From: Diphasiastrum complanatum
Taxonomy: Eukaryota > Streptophyta > Lycopodiopsida > Lycopodiales > Lycopodiaceae
Reading direction: 5' to 3'
Assembly (NCBI GenBank): GCA_029204225.1
Contig: CM055102.1
Location: 46,308,361 to 46,372,360 of the forward strand
DNA: 64,000 nucleotides
Below the pieces are notes generated by a model. That model searched no databases. It saw only the letters and a list, made by a program, of their open reading frames with translations, and was not told the DNA's origin. Made by a program: the position numbers and the translations under genes. This document shows positions 35,441-45,109 of this stretch, piece by piece (the stretch's first letter is position 1; each line of letters starts with the position of its first letter).

Positions 35441-36183
35441 TACATTTTTTTCAATCACAATAAAATTAGAATCCAATCTGCAGAATAAAAAAACATTTCA
35501 ATTGATTTATTTACAAGTTGTTGTGGCTTTTGATATGGACAAGCCATAGAACCAGTCATTGAATTTTTAAGCTTTTTTGTCACTGTAAAAAAATCAAAAT
35601 GATTGCCAAAATCGGTGTTCCCTACAGTGTTGTAGTGCAACGTGGATCTCTTTTCATCGATGGAGAAGTAATCGATGCTGAGATATTCGATCTCATTAGA
35701 GAGATGCACACCACCATAATTGCGCACATTTGGTTTGTAACTACAAACATCAAAAGCAAAAAGTCCAAAAACATTCTCTATCCCTGCATTGTAGACTTCT
35801 AGTAGGGCCTTGTGAACACCTACTCGTTGAGTGAAATATCACTAAGCAGTACTGTCCTCCAGGAAACCAGCAATGACTTCTTTTACTTCAGTGTACTTAA
35901 ATGGATGATCATCATTCAATGAGCCTGCAAGTTTAAACCCGTACGGAATATCCGCGACACAGATAGTGTAAGGTCTTCTTTTTAAAAACTTGGTTATCTC
36001 TCTTGCATCACCTTGTTGTATTGTATAAAAACAAGGAGGATCATCAACAGACTTGGGAATAAATGTTTCTTTGGAATCATCATCAACATTTGAGTCTCCA
36101 GTCTGTGTGAAAGTACTGTACTTTAGGACCATAAATGGATCTACAAAAGATCCACAAGAGTGATTGGATTCTTGCTTAACAAT
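35441..36183 (-). pseudogene. Beta-class N4/N6 DNA methyltransferase domain (decayed)
   Basis: Minus-strand exon after a TTTTTTTATAG acceptor at 36184. It reads SNHSCGSFVDPF, IPKSVDDPPCFYTIQQGDAR and then ICVADIPYGFKL, the catalytic motif IV in DPPY position with Ile for Pro. After a stop and shift near 35,830 it continues GVHKALLEVYNAGIENVFGL, YKPNVRNYGGVHLSNEIEYL (target-recognition-like part) and CPYQKPQQLVNKSIEMF (motif X QKP), then DWIL where the motif I FxGxG should start. The order IV, then QKP, then I is that of beta-class adenine-N6/cytosine-N4 methyltransferases (N6_N4_Mtase family). Such enzymes are typical of bacteria, phages and some eukaryotic mobile elements, not of the plant m5C system. 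A copia fragment replaces the rest. It is non-functional as it stands. Confidence 0.68.
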
Positions 36184-37281
36184 CTATAAAAAAACTAGAC
36201 ACAAAAAAGTTGATCTACTTTGGCAATTTGACAAACAACAAGCATTAACAATCAAAAGCATTGATCAACATTGAGATCCGAGCCCACACACGTGTACTAC
36301 AGGCTGTAGTATGGCCTTAAAGCCGAGAAACAAGTAGAAATTGATTTGGTTGCATTTGGATCACAAAAACTCAATGTACATAGTGAACTAGCTTGAGATT
36401 GCCAATGAGCTCCAAAAATATTCTATCTTCTCACAATGGGAGCTTGGAATACATAGCAAATTCGACTTCCTTCTTGAAGTTAGGTGGATTTTCAGCATGT
36501 AATAAGGAAGTTAACTCACTCTTCTTGCCCTAAAATGAAACCCTAGCCTAGATCCTAGAGTTATGCTTGGTAGATAGCTAGTTGGTCAAATTTTCACCTT
36601 AAACATAGGTGTAGGTCCTATAAAGTAGGGATGACCACCAAATAGACATGACCAACTCTCTTGACTTGACCTAACCTACATTAGGAGTGGGTTGCCATGT
36701 GGCATTTTGGCCATACATGTGTGGAACCCAATTATGTACAAAATTTACACTATTCTTCATAGTTTTTGATCAAGCTAGATTTGCCAATTTTTGGCAATTC
36801 TTCACAGTCTGTTGCGATTCTTTGTGTTTTTTCTCGGCCTTGGCTTTCTGAAAGTGGGTTCTAAACTATTCTGGAAGCTGCCCACTCTATTTATCTTCAG
36901 AACTCTGTGAAAAATAGAAGTACACTTATGCTAAGCATGGCATTCAAATGTTAAGTTTGTTACTAATGACGAGAACTTATGCTAAGCGTGAATGTTGATC
37001 TGAAAGACAATAATATAAAAGAAAATAAATGACGATAGAAATACACTTATGCTAAGCATGGATTATAATCTTTAAACCAATTATCTACAAGAGAAGTTAA
37101 GATATTAGAAATACACTTATGCTAAGCATGGGTCTCTCAAATGCTAAACTTGTACTTAAAAGTTGAATGATGATGTCAAAAATAACAATTTAAGAAATAG
37201 TTAAGAACAAACACCCATGCTTAGCATAACCACTGTTTGCAAATTGGTAATTTAAAATTAAAATTTGTAAGAGAGTTTTAC
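36184..37281 (-). other. Intron(s) of the ParB-methyltransferase gene
   Basis: Separates the middle exons from the methyltransferase exon. A possible decayed exon at about 36908-36770 reads Lys/Glu/Gln-rich (FRTHFQKAKAEKKHKESQQT) with two in-frame TAG codons. It has a suitable acceptor and the phase required after 37282. The repeat cluster at 36907-37232 overlaps its upstream side. Confidence 0.4.
36907..37232. repeat. ACTTATGCTAAGCATGG repeat cluster
   Basis: Four direct copies near 36917, 36973, 37047 and 37112 (the second carries GCGTG for GCATG) and one inverted copy near 37210-37226. Three direct copies share the longer context ATAGAARTACACTTATGCT. The core ATGCTTAGCAT/ATGCTAAGCAT is nearly self-complementary. 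The spacing of 60-100 bp with an inverted member resembles subterminal repeats of hAT or CACTA elements, but no terminal inverted repeats were found. Confidence 0.8.
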
Positions 37282-37752
37282 CATATTCCTGAATAAAATA
37301 AGGAATCTCTAGAGCTCTTCATCTTTGAGCTGTCTGGGTACAGCCTTTGGCATTCCTCCCAATCCTGGCAGTTGAGGCTCTTTACCGTAGTCTCTTGCAC
37401 TTTTTTGAAAAGCTTGTGTCTGAGAAAAACTACAATGATTAGATTAAAAATTTTGCACATGAGTTAAAAGTAAGAATTTAGAATTAAAAAAATAAAATCA
37501 CCTTTGAAATTCTTTTTCCATCTCAGCAAGGTTGAGTTGTCCGTCAGCAACTCTCGACAAGACACTCACCACAACATCCTTTGAGAGGATGCCTTGCATA
37601 TTTTTCCATTCTGATATCCCCATATCTTGTGGAATCGGGGCAAGAGTGGATTGTGTGGATTTTTTTTTTATGGAGGACGACCCTTTTGGGAGTTGTCCTT
37701 TTATTTCAAATTTGTCCCACTTGTCGAAAATTTTATCGACAAGGTCCCAAAT
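37282..37752 (-). CDS. Middle exons of the ParB-methyltransferase gene
   Basis: Exon 37752-37502 follows a T-rich tract and CAG acceptor and reads IWDLVDKIFDKWDKFEIKGQ, then a Lys/Ser-rich linker, PQDMGISEWKNMQGILSKDV, VVSVLSRVADGQLNLAEMEK and EFQ. It ends in phase 2 at AAAG|GTGATT. Exon 37419-37282 follows TTTTTCTCAG and completes the codon in frame: R, HKLFKKVQETTVKSLNCQDW, EECQRLYPDSSKM, then an AATATG|GTAAAA donor. The 83-bp intron and matching phases support real splicing. No catalytic motif is seen; this is probably the connector between the ParB-like and methyltransferase domains. Confidence 0.6.
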
Positions 37753-37843
37753 CTGAAAAAAAAAAATTTGTTAAAAGATTTATTTTGATTTAAGAACAAT
37801 GTCAAACAGAAGAACAATGTCACTAATAGGAAATAAAAATTAT

Positions 37844-38420
37844 CTGCCCCTTTCGGAAGGCCAACTGAAAAAAATTATCATACTTCGTCAATGAGGCTAG
37901 ATTTTTTTCATCGAAGGGTAGCCCTGTCTCCTGTGCACAAAGGCACTTCAATTGTATGTTTGTTTTGTCCCCTTCTTTGTGAAGCCTCAGATACACTCGT
38001 TGTATAACGGTCATCTTCAATCTATTATCCTGGTCGATATTGTGGTCCCAGGCAAGGAGCTTGGCTTCCTCAACTGTCAGCTCGACAAATACTATAGCAC
38101 TAACTTGTCTAAAAGACTGTACGTGAGGATACTCAATAGAGAGCTCCTTTCTGGCTTGCAAGCTATGAATTTCGCCCAAAACAAAAAAAAAAATTGTAGG
38201 TATATCTACACACTGATTATCAAAATTTGCCACTGTCGCGGACAGTTAGCAAGGTCAACAAGGACAATAAAGGGAGTAACTATGGCTTGTGTGTGGTCCT
38301 TAAATTTTATCTTTAAATTATGTACATGGGATGGATTGGGCTCCCTAACCTCCATGGACCTGTCACCAATGGCTCGGGGCCTGTCACATTGTTCAATATC
38401 AAGAATAAAAATTGTGGCTT
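37844..38420 (-). pseudogene. ParB-like domain of the same gene (decayed)
   Basis: Minus strand, two frames joined by one shift near 38,235. The first reads MEVREPNPSHVHNLKIKFKD, TQAIVTPFIVLVDLANCP, like the N-terminal ParB pattern (VR.pnp.hV..L......I..P..V). The second reads IFFFVLGEIHSLQARKEL, matching the ParB 'vl.GghRl.Aakel' box. It continues YPHVQSFRQVSAIVFVELTV, EEAKLLAWDHNIDQDNRLKM, matching 'lt.eea..la..eN...'. The exon ends FRKGQ at 37844, in phase with IWDLVD at 37752 across 91 bp. The donor there is AT instead of GT, so it is mutated. ParB-like domains fused to N4/N6 methyltransferases are known in phages and bacterial mobile elements. Confidence 0.6.
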
Positions 38421-38760
38421 GGATTTTTTGGTTTCATGAATAACAGCGCACATTTTTGTTACATCCCTACTGGCCGGCTCAAGATTGATTCTTACCTAGG
38501 TAGATTTAAGTCAGAAGCCTAGGGCCGAGGTTTCTTCCTAGAGATAGGATGTGAGCCCTTGCGAGCCATGGTTTTAAAGCCTCTTGATTTTTGAGGGGAA
38601 GACATCTTGAGTTTTCTCCAAAGCGCTTTTTTTTCTCTTTGGAGTTGAAATTAGGCATGTTCCAGTAGTGGATTCAAGTATTTGGGTCTCTTTTTGATTG
38701 GAGAACTATGACATAGTCTACATTGGATAGGATAGAGGAAGAGCTCCATTTTGAATGGTG
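38421..38760. other. No further exon seen
   Basis: The 5' end of the ParB-methyltransferase gene should lie here or beyond. I found no convincing start codon or first exon. Confidence 0.4.
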
Positions 38761-39064
38761 ACAGTTGATGATCATCGAAGACTTCGGGCAAGTTGAGTGG
38801 ATTGGCTTGCTCTTTGAGATGTGCTCTTTGAGATGATGTCGATGGAGTTTGATGTCAAGATGTCAATGAAGTTGAGTCGATGAAGTCAATGATGTGGACT
38901 TTGGTGAAGTCGATCCTGCTTCTGCTTCAAGTCAATATATTGCACAGAGGTTCGACGTATGCGAGTAAGGCTACATGTCATTGTAGAGAGAGAGTATATC
39001 TACATAGTATACTGGTGCTCAGGAATCAAATTCAGGTGAGTCGGAGTGAAGATTCACTCCAACA
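38760..39064 (-). repeat. Copia LTR fragment (antisense)
   Basis: Ends GAGTCGGAGTGAAG...CACTCCAACA at 39064, matching the end of the LTR at 47,780-47,811 (GTGTCGGAGTGAAG...TTCCAACA). The outer edge is unclear. Confidence 0.5.
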
Positions 39065-39285
39065 TATTAGTCATAATGCAGCCAAAGTAATCCATGTATG
39101 TTGAGTATACTATATATGAGTGAATTTGAATATTAGTACATCATCCAAGGCAAAGTAACAAATATAGTAATGTCATTAAGCAAAAGAAAACCCACCTTTG
39201 GAGTTATTTCGACTTTATGTCATCCTTTAGGCAAGCAAAATCTTAAAAATACTTTTCAAACCATGTTGGAAATTATGACCAGAAG

Positions 39286-40370
39286 TTAGAAATGAAAATA
39301 TTGAATTTTTAGCAGTAGTAGGGCACAAAGAAAACCTACCATAGGCGCAACCTCCTGCTCATAATTTTCATCAGCAATAGTAGGGCACAAAGAAGACCTA
39401 TCATGGGTGCCATCTCCTGCAAATAATGCAACATGCTTTTCTCTTGACAGAGGCTTAGTCAAGATATCAGCCAACATACTGTCAGTGGACATTAACTTAA
39501 TTCGACATCTTTATTCTGAACTTTCTCTCCAAGAAAATGAAATTGAACTTCTATGTGTTTAGTTCTAGAGTGAGTTTGTAGGTTCGGAGATAGAGCAATG
39601 TAGCTTTGATTGTCGCAATAGAGTATAGTTGGACTGATTTGGGAGATCATAAGATCCTGAAGCAATCTTCTGAGCGAGATGATTTCTTTGACTACAGAGG
39701 TAGCTGCGACATATTTGGATTATGTGGAGGACAAAGAAATGCATTTCTGCTTTCGATTATTCCATTATATGGGTCCTCCTGGAGAAAGCAAAGATAGTCA
39801 GATGTGGATTTTCTTGTGTTCACATTTCCAGCCCGATTAGAAGTAAGTAATGTCAAGGCATCATTTATATTTTCATTATAACACAAAGCATAGTGCTTAG
39901 TGGCTTGAATGTATCTTAGTGCTCTGAGTAGAGCCTTCTAGTGAGGTAGCCCGGGATTTGACATAAATTGTGACAATGTGCTGACTGTAAATGCTAGATC
40001 AGGTTGAGTGTAGACCATGGCATACATGATTGATCCAACTATCGATTGATAGGCATATTTGCACATCTCTTTCTTCTCTGCATCAGTTGTCAGACACATA
40101 TTGGCCTTGAAGGACGTAACCTTCAGGTTGATAGATGTAGATGTCTTCTTGTATATATCCATTCCAAAAGGCTACCTGAACATCCATCTGGTAAACTTTC
40201 AGATCTTCGACGGTTGCGAAAGCAAATAAAGATCAAATTGACTGAAGTTTTACGACTGGACTGTACATCTCAATGTAGTCAATTCCATAGGTTTGTTTGC
40301 ATCCTTAAAGACTAGTCGAGCTTTCCATTTGGCTATCGACCCATCTAGATTGAGCTTCAACTTGAATATC
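39286..40370 (-). pseudogene. Copia RT C-terminus and RNase H fragment
   Basis: From 40370 down: LKDANKPMEL-like RT, then MDIYKKTSTSINLKVT, YQSIVGSIMYAMVYTQPDLA, FTVSTLSQFMSNPGLPH, KALLRALRYIQATKHYALCY, RKSTSDYLCFL and the RNase H tail SMLADILTKPLSREKHVALF. Several stops and shifts. The tail motif ADILTKPL is typical of copia. The lineage differs from the RT pieces at 34,597 and 42,360. Confidence 0.85.
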
Positions 40371-41700
40371 ATGTAGGAAAAATATTAAGAATTCTTCCTC
40401 AGAGAACATGATGAAAGTTTCGGATTTTTAGTCCATGTACTAATAGAACAATTTTTACCTTGATTGAATAAAGCATGCGAAATTAAGAGACAATTTTAGA
40501 CAATCAGAATAACTGATAAAATCATCTGTTGAGAAACTTTGATAAAAAATGAAAATTTTTATAATTCTGAATCTGAATCATCAGTATACATCTCTTGTTG
40601 TCTTGTTTCTCTATTGTGTCTCTTTTGAGTGAGTAGTTACAACGAGTAGTGCACATGTATTTATATTATTACAGGATAGGTCTTTTGGCCTTTTAATTCT
40701 GTAACAGTAGATCTAACTGTTAAGACGATTGATATTCAAATAAACGTTCCGTTTCTAGACTCGAATGATTTCTGTTTGTGAATTGTTCGTGATAGCTTGT
40801 CTCTTCGTTGTTGGATTTATTTCATCTACTCTCCTAAATCCCATTTTAATCTGCCTCCATTCATGCTGCATATCTACTCGCATTGTCGCACAGTCTGCAT
40901 ATTAACATGCAAATTCTCACAGGCGAAGGAATCATGACACTATGTTTTTAAACGTGTTCAGGTGACAACCAACATTCACCTCAACAAAGGCTGACGTTGC
41001 CTCCTTTTCATGCTCACCCGATGCAGCTACGCTAATAGACTAGACAACAACTGCAGCCACCCACGATCTCCTACAGACAACACATCCACCCTGTACTTTC
41101 TTCATCTGCACACTTGTAACATGATGTGTATATATATTGAATACCATCTATGTATTCAGTGAGATGAGATTGATTGATCAGATATCATTGATTGAAGATC
41201 AAGTGTCGGTAAATTAGCATCAAAAGCTTATCAGAGAGATAGACAAAGTAGATGCCTTGTGCATTGATTCTCTATTGTCAATAATAAGGTTTCATTCCTT
41301 TACAGATTGAATTAGCTTCGTAGGACACGCAATTTCATCCGCTATTGTCTTGTGCTCTACTACATTATTGACATGTATACTTTATATACTTAATCTGATA
41401 ATTGTTCTTTGTTCTGCGTCCAGATCTGTGTTAATATTGCTATGCTTATTATTCATTTTGTCTGATTTTTTTAGTTGCTCATTTTGATAATAGACGACTA
41501 ACATTTAGTTTTGTCTTTCACAAATCTTTCACGACTAATTTTCAGTCGAGCATAGTCTAGCTCTTCACGAATCATTCGTGACACATAATTTGTCTTGCTA
41601 TTTGCGACAAGTTATTCTTCTGACGCTTCATTTATTAATGTTTGGCTGCATAATCAAGAATGACCGTGATTTCCATCACTAACATTCTGTTCATTCTAAT
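40371..41700. other. LTR-like noncoding sequence
   Basis: AT-rich sequence with a TATATATATT box near 41,129 and many words such as TTCGTGA. It is probably stacked LTR remnants, but no clear boundaries are visible. Confidence 0.4.
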
Positions 41701-42364
41701 AGGCATAGTCATGCTTACAGAGAGAGTCGTATAGCTCATTCCGCTGCGCACGAACACTTTTTGTTCGAGTTCATTTCTCGTTCATGTTCGTCATATCCCT
41801 TCTTGAGCTAATTTTCTCGTTTCTAACATATGACACCTTTCTACTCCTTCTCATCCCTTTCTCTCTCTCCAACATTAGAAAGGTGTTGTATGTTAGAAAC
41901 GAAAAAATTAGCTCAAAAAGGGGTAAGACGAACATGACCGAGAAACGAACTCGAATGAGAAATGAACTCGAACAGAAGTGTTCGTCTTACCCCTTTTTGA
42001 GCTGATTTTTTCGTTTCTAGCATGTGACACCTTTCTGCTCCTTCTCGTCCCTCTCTCTTTCCAACATTCGTGATAGTCCTTCATACAGTTTCGTGTTTCA
42101 TGAATTGTTTGCGATAGTTAATAGTTTTGAGGTTGAACAAGAATCAAAAATATTTTGCGACAAGATATTGTTCTCGAATCTTTCGAGTTTCAACAAGAAC
42201 ATGTTTGTGAATCTTTCGAGTTTCAACAAGAATATATTTCATGAATCTTTCGAGTTTGAACATGAATAGAAATGTTTCGAGCTTGAGTTCATTTCTTAGC
42301 CTTTGTCAGTTAAACTGTGCACTTTGTTAGTAGAGCCGAGAGTTGTCTCATAAGGTGTTCTACA
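41701..42364 (-). repeat. Copia 3' LTR (antisense), inner edge defined
   Basis: On the minus strand it starts TGTAGAACACC at 42364, right after the polypurine tract TGAGAGGGAGC (42365-42375) that follows the pol tail at 42,803-42,376. The outer edge is uncertain. It contains the hairpin at 41752-41977. Confidence 0.6.
41752..42070. repeat. Long hairpin plus extra direct copy
   Basis: The left arm (41752-41851) and right arm (41873-41977) are imperfect inverted repeats of about 100 bp, sharing GTTCGAGTTCATTTCTC, TTGAGCTAATTTT, CGTTTCTAACATA and ACACCTTTCT, with a pyrimidine-rich loop of about 20-30 bases. A third copy of the left-arm sequence in direct orientation follows at 41970-42068 (CTTACCCCTTTTTGAGCTGA, then GACACCTTTCTGCTCC). 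Confidence 0.85.
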
Positions 42365-42375
42365 GCTCCCTCTCA

Positions 42376-44190
42376 AAGTGGGCAGTTGGATTAATCCCAA
42401 TCTTCTTCGTTGCTTCTCGAACAAGTGGCTTTTTAAAAATATCGGTTGTCATTTCCTCTATAGGTATGAAGACTGTCTTCAATATCTTCTTTTCGACTAA
42501 GTCCCAAATTACATGATACTTGATAGCTATATGCTTTGTTTTCGAATGAAACACAAGATCTTTCGTAAGATAGATTGCTGAAGTGTTATCCATTAACAAG
42601 ATATAAGGTTCAAAAATAGTATCATCAAATCCTTCCAACATTTGTTTGATCCATATTAGCTCGTTTGCCATCTTAGCTGCTGCTACATATTCAGCCTCAC
42701 AGGAAGATTGAGCTACTGTTGTTTGCTTCTTGCTTATCCAGAGTATGGCTACGCCAGATGCTAGAGTACAACCTCCCGAAATACTTTTGCTATCATCCTT
42801 CATGGATGCCCAGCTTGTGTCACTATAAGATTCGATCCAAAATCCAGCTTCCTTCGAATGACACAGTCCATAGTCTTTTGTTTACTGGAGATATTGTACT
42901 ACTCTCTTTGCTAACTTCCAATACAACGATCTTGGGTTCTAAGTAAATTGGCTCAGCTTGTATATTGCAAATGCTATATCAGGTCTGGTGTTGTCTGCAA
43001 GATACAACAATGATCCAATCATCCAACAATAGGGTGTATTGGCCATTCGCTTCTCTTCCTCGAGAGTCTACGGACAATCTGACTTGCTCAGTATTGTTCC
43101 AGGTATCATGAGAGTATGCACATCTTTGCATTCGAGCATGTTGAAGTCTTCAATGATTTTCTGAATGTACTTCTGTTGGTGAAGATACAACTTACCACTT
43201 TCAAAGTCTCTTTGGATCTGCAAGCCTAGATAGATTTTTGCTTCTCCTAGGTCAGCGATCTCAAGTATTCTAGAAATATCTCTTTTGACATCTGAAATTA
43301 ACTTATCTTTTCTTGAGAAGATAAGCATGTCGTCAACATAAACAGCTAGAATGATTATTTCAGTTTGGACTTGTTTAATATAGACATTCGATTCAGCGAA
43401 TAGAGGTTCGAAGCCTAAAGAATGTAGTGCTTCGTCCTTCTTTCTATACCATTGTCTGGCTGCTTGTTTCAGACCATAGATGCTTTTATTCATGTAACAT
43501 CCGAATTCTAGATATTCTTGGCTTACGAAACCAAGTGGTTGGTCCATGAATAAATCTTCTTATAATTTTAAGATCATGAGCCACTACATAAGCAAATAAC
43601 AAGCGCATTGATGTGTGTTTGACTACCAGTGAGAAAAGTATCAGTGTAGTAGATTCCATATTTTTGTGAAAAACCTTTCGCAACCAACCTTGCTTTGTAT
43701 CTGATGTTTTTTCCATCAGGACCTATTTTGATCTTGTAGATCCACTTGCATTTGACTAGTTTTTTTCCATCAGGTATAGGTGCAAGTGTCCATACATTGT
43801 TCTTATACATGGATGACATTTCGTCCTCCATTGCTTGAATCCAGTGATCATTATCTGGTCCATCAATAGCTTTCTCGAATATGTGAGGTTCGTTTGTGAA
43901 ACCACAAAATTTGATGGCTATATTTGTGAAAACATCCTCACCAAACCTTTTTGGTGGTTCTCTTTGTCTTTCAGATCTTCTCACAGTCTGTACAGGTTTC
44001 GAATTAGATTCTGCATTTTTTGGTTCGACCTTGTCTGCTAGAATTCGAGCTGGTGATTTGAGTTTATTAGGTACTCGATCTTGAATTCCCTCTGAATCTA
44101 GTAATTGTCATTCATCATTTGCTTGTTTTACTTCTGTTGTTGGTAACTCATAGTAATTTTTGAGAATTTCATAGCCGACTAAGTCATTGT
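42376..44190 (-). pseudogene. Copia RT and RNase H
   Basis: A fairly well preserved minus-strand pol. The first RT part (43984-43600) has RRSERQREPPKRFGED, HWIQAMEDEMSSMYKNNVWT, CKWIYKIKIGPDGK and RLVAKGFSQKYG. The second part (43547-43068) has MNKSIYGLKQAARQWY, the catalytic AVYVDDMLIFS, IADLGEAKIYLGLQI and LYLHQQKYIQKIIEDF. RNase H (42900-42376) has SISGGCTLASGVAILW, TTVAQSSCEAEYVAAAKMAN, LMDNTSAIYLTKDLV and FHSKTKHIAIKYH. Frameshifts lie near 43,580 and 43,060. The lineage matches the gag just upstream. Confidence 0.9.
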
Positions 44191-44997
44191 CTGCTATGTA
44201 CTTTGACTCATCAAATTTGACATCTCGAATATTTTGCCAGTTTTGGCATATGTTGCAAATTGTCCTATCACCAAAATTTTTCTGTTGTTTTCCAAATTGT
44301 TGATCATTTGTTTTGGATTCGTTTCCACTCTTTTTAGACGACTCCCTCTTAAACTTAGACTTCTTTGAAGATTTATCCTTCTGAGTAAATAGAGCATTTT
44401 TGGAATCACCATTATCGTCATAGCATTCGCGAGCTTCTACTTCCGCTTTGACTCCATCTATAGCCTTTTGAAGTGTCATTGTTGAAACTTTCGCCAATAA
44501 AGTTCGAGTTGTATGGAATGACCTGGGTAGGGCTTGAAGAAAATAGCTAAGCTATTTTTCCATTGGGATTGCATTTTTTGTGCCAGAATTCTGCAAAGAA
44601 ATAAACAAATCTTTTATCTTTCGTATGAAAGTGGTCAGCCGTCCCATTGTAGGTAAGTTAATTGGTCTTCTAAGAACATGATTTGATTACGAGATCGAGT
44701 CTCATTCTTGGTTTGCAATTCTTCCCATAATTCTTTCACGTTCGAAATTGATGTAAGATCTAGCATTATGTTGTCATGCACTGAAGACACAATAATTGCT
44801 ATAGCTCTGTCATTTCTCAAACTCCATTTTTGAAGTCCTTAGCTAGGAGTAATTGGCTTCTCTTCTACTGGTTCTACCCATTGCCAAAGACCTTTGCCCT
44901 TCAGTATGAGTGAAGTCTTTAATTTCCAGATCAAATAATTCGAACCTTCTGTATCCAAGATCGTACTAATCTTAGACTGAATATTGCTTATCGACGA
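44191..44997 (-). pseudogene. Copia gag fused to RT leader, integrase deleted
   Basis: Gag starts near 44997 with MSSISNIQSKISTILDTEGS, then NYLIWKLKTSLILKGKGLWQ, RNDRAIAIIVSSVHDNIMLD and ELWEELQTKNETRSRNQIMF. After a shift it continues LQKAIDGVKAEVEAREC and Lys/Ser-rich sequence to CNICQNWQN near 44,235. It then jumps directly to IRDVKFDESKYIADNDLVGY, which normally lies after the integrase. The whole integrase core is therefore missing while the flanks remain colinear. Confidence 0.85.
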
Positions 44998-45067
44998 CAT
45001 CTTCTAACCTTCTGAAAAAGCTCCAGATAGGGCTGCTGATGGATGTGTGAAGGATGCTGAGAGAGGT

Positions 45068-45109
45068 TCTCTGATACCATTGTATCTGCTCTGATATGCT
45101 CTGATACCA
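45068..45109 (-). other. Doubled primer binding site remnant
   Basis: Two copies of the initiator-Met-type site in minus orientation, TGGTATCAGAG at about 45069-45079 and TGGTATCAGAGC at 45098-45109, separated by 18 bases. Upstream of them the next copia's integrase begins, so the LTR of the element at 42,376-44,997 has been lost. Confidence 0.7.

Noticed and set aside
37532-37793. Plus-strand frames opposite the ParB-methyltransferase connector
   Set aside because: They are shadows of the minus-strand exon at 37502-37752, which has matching splice phases.
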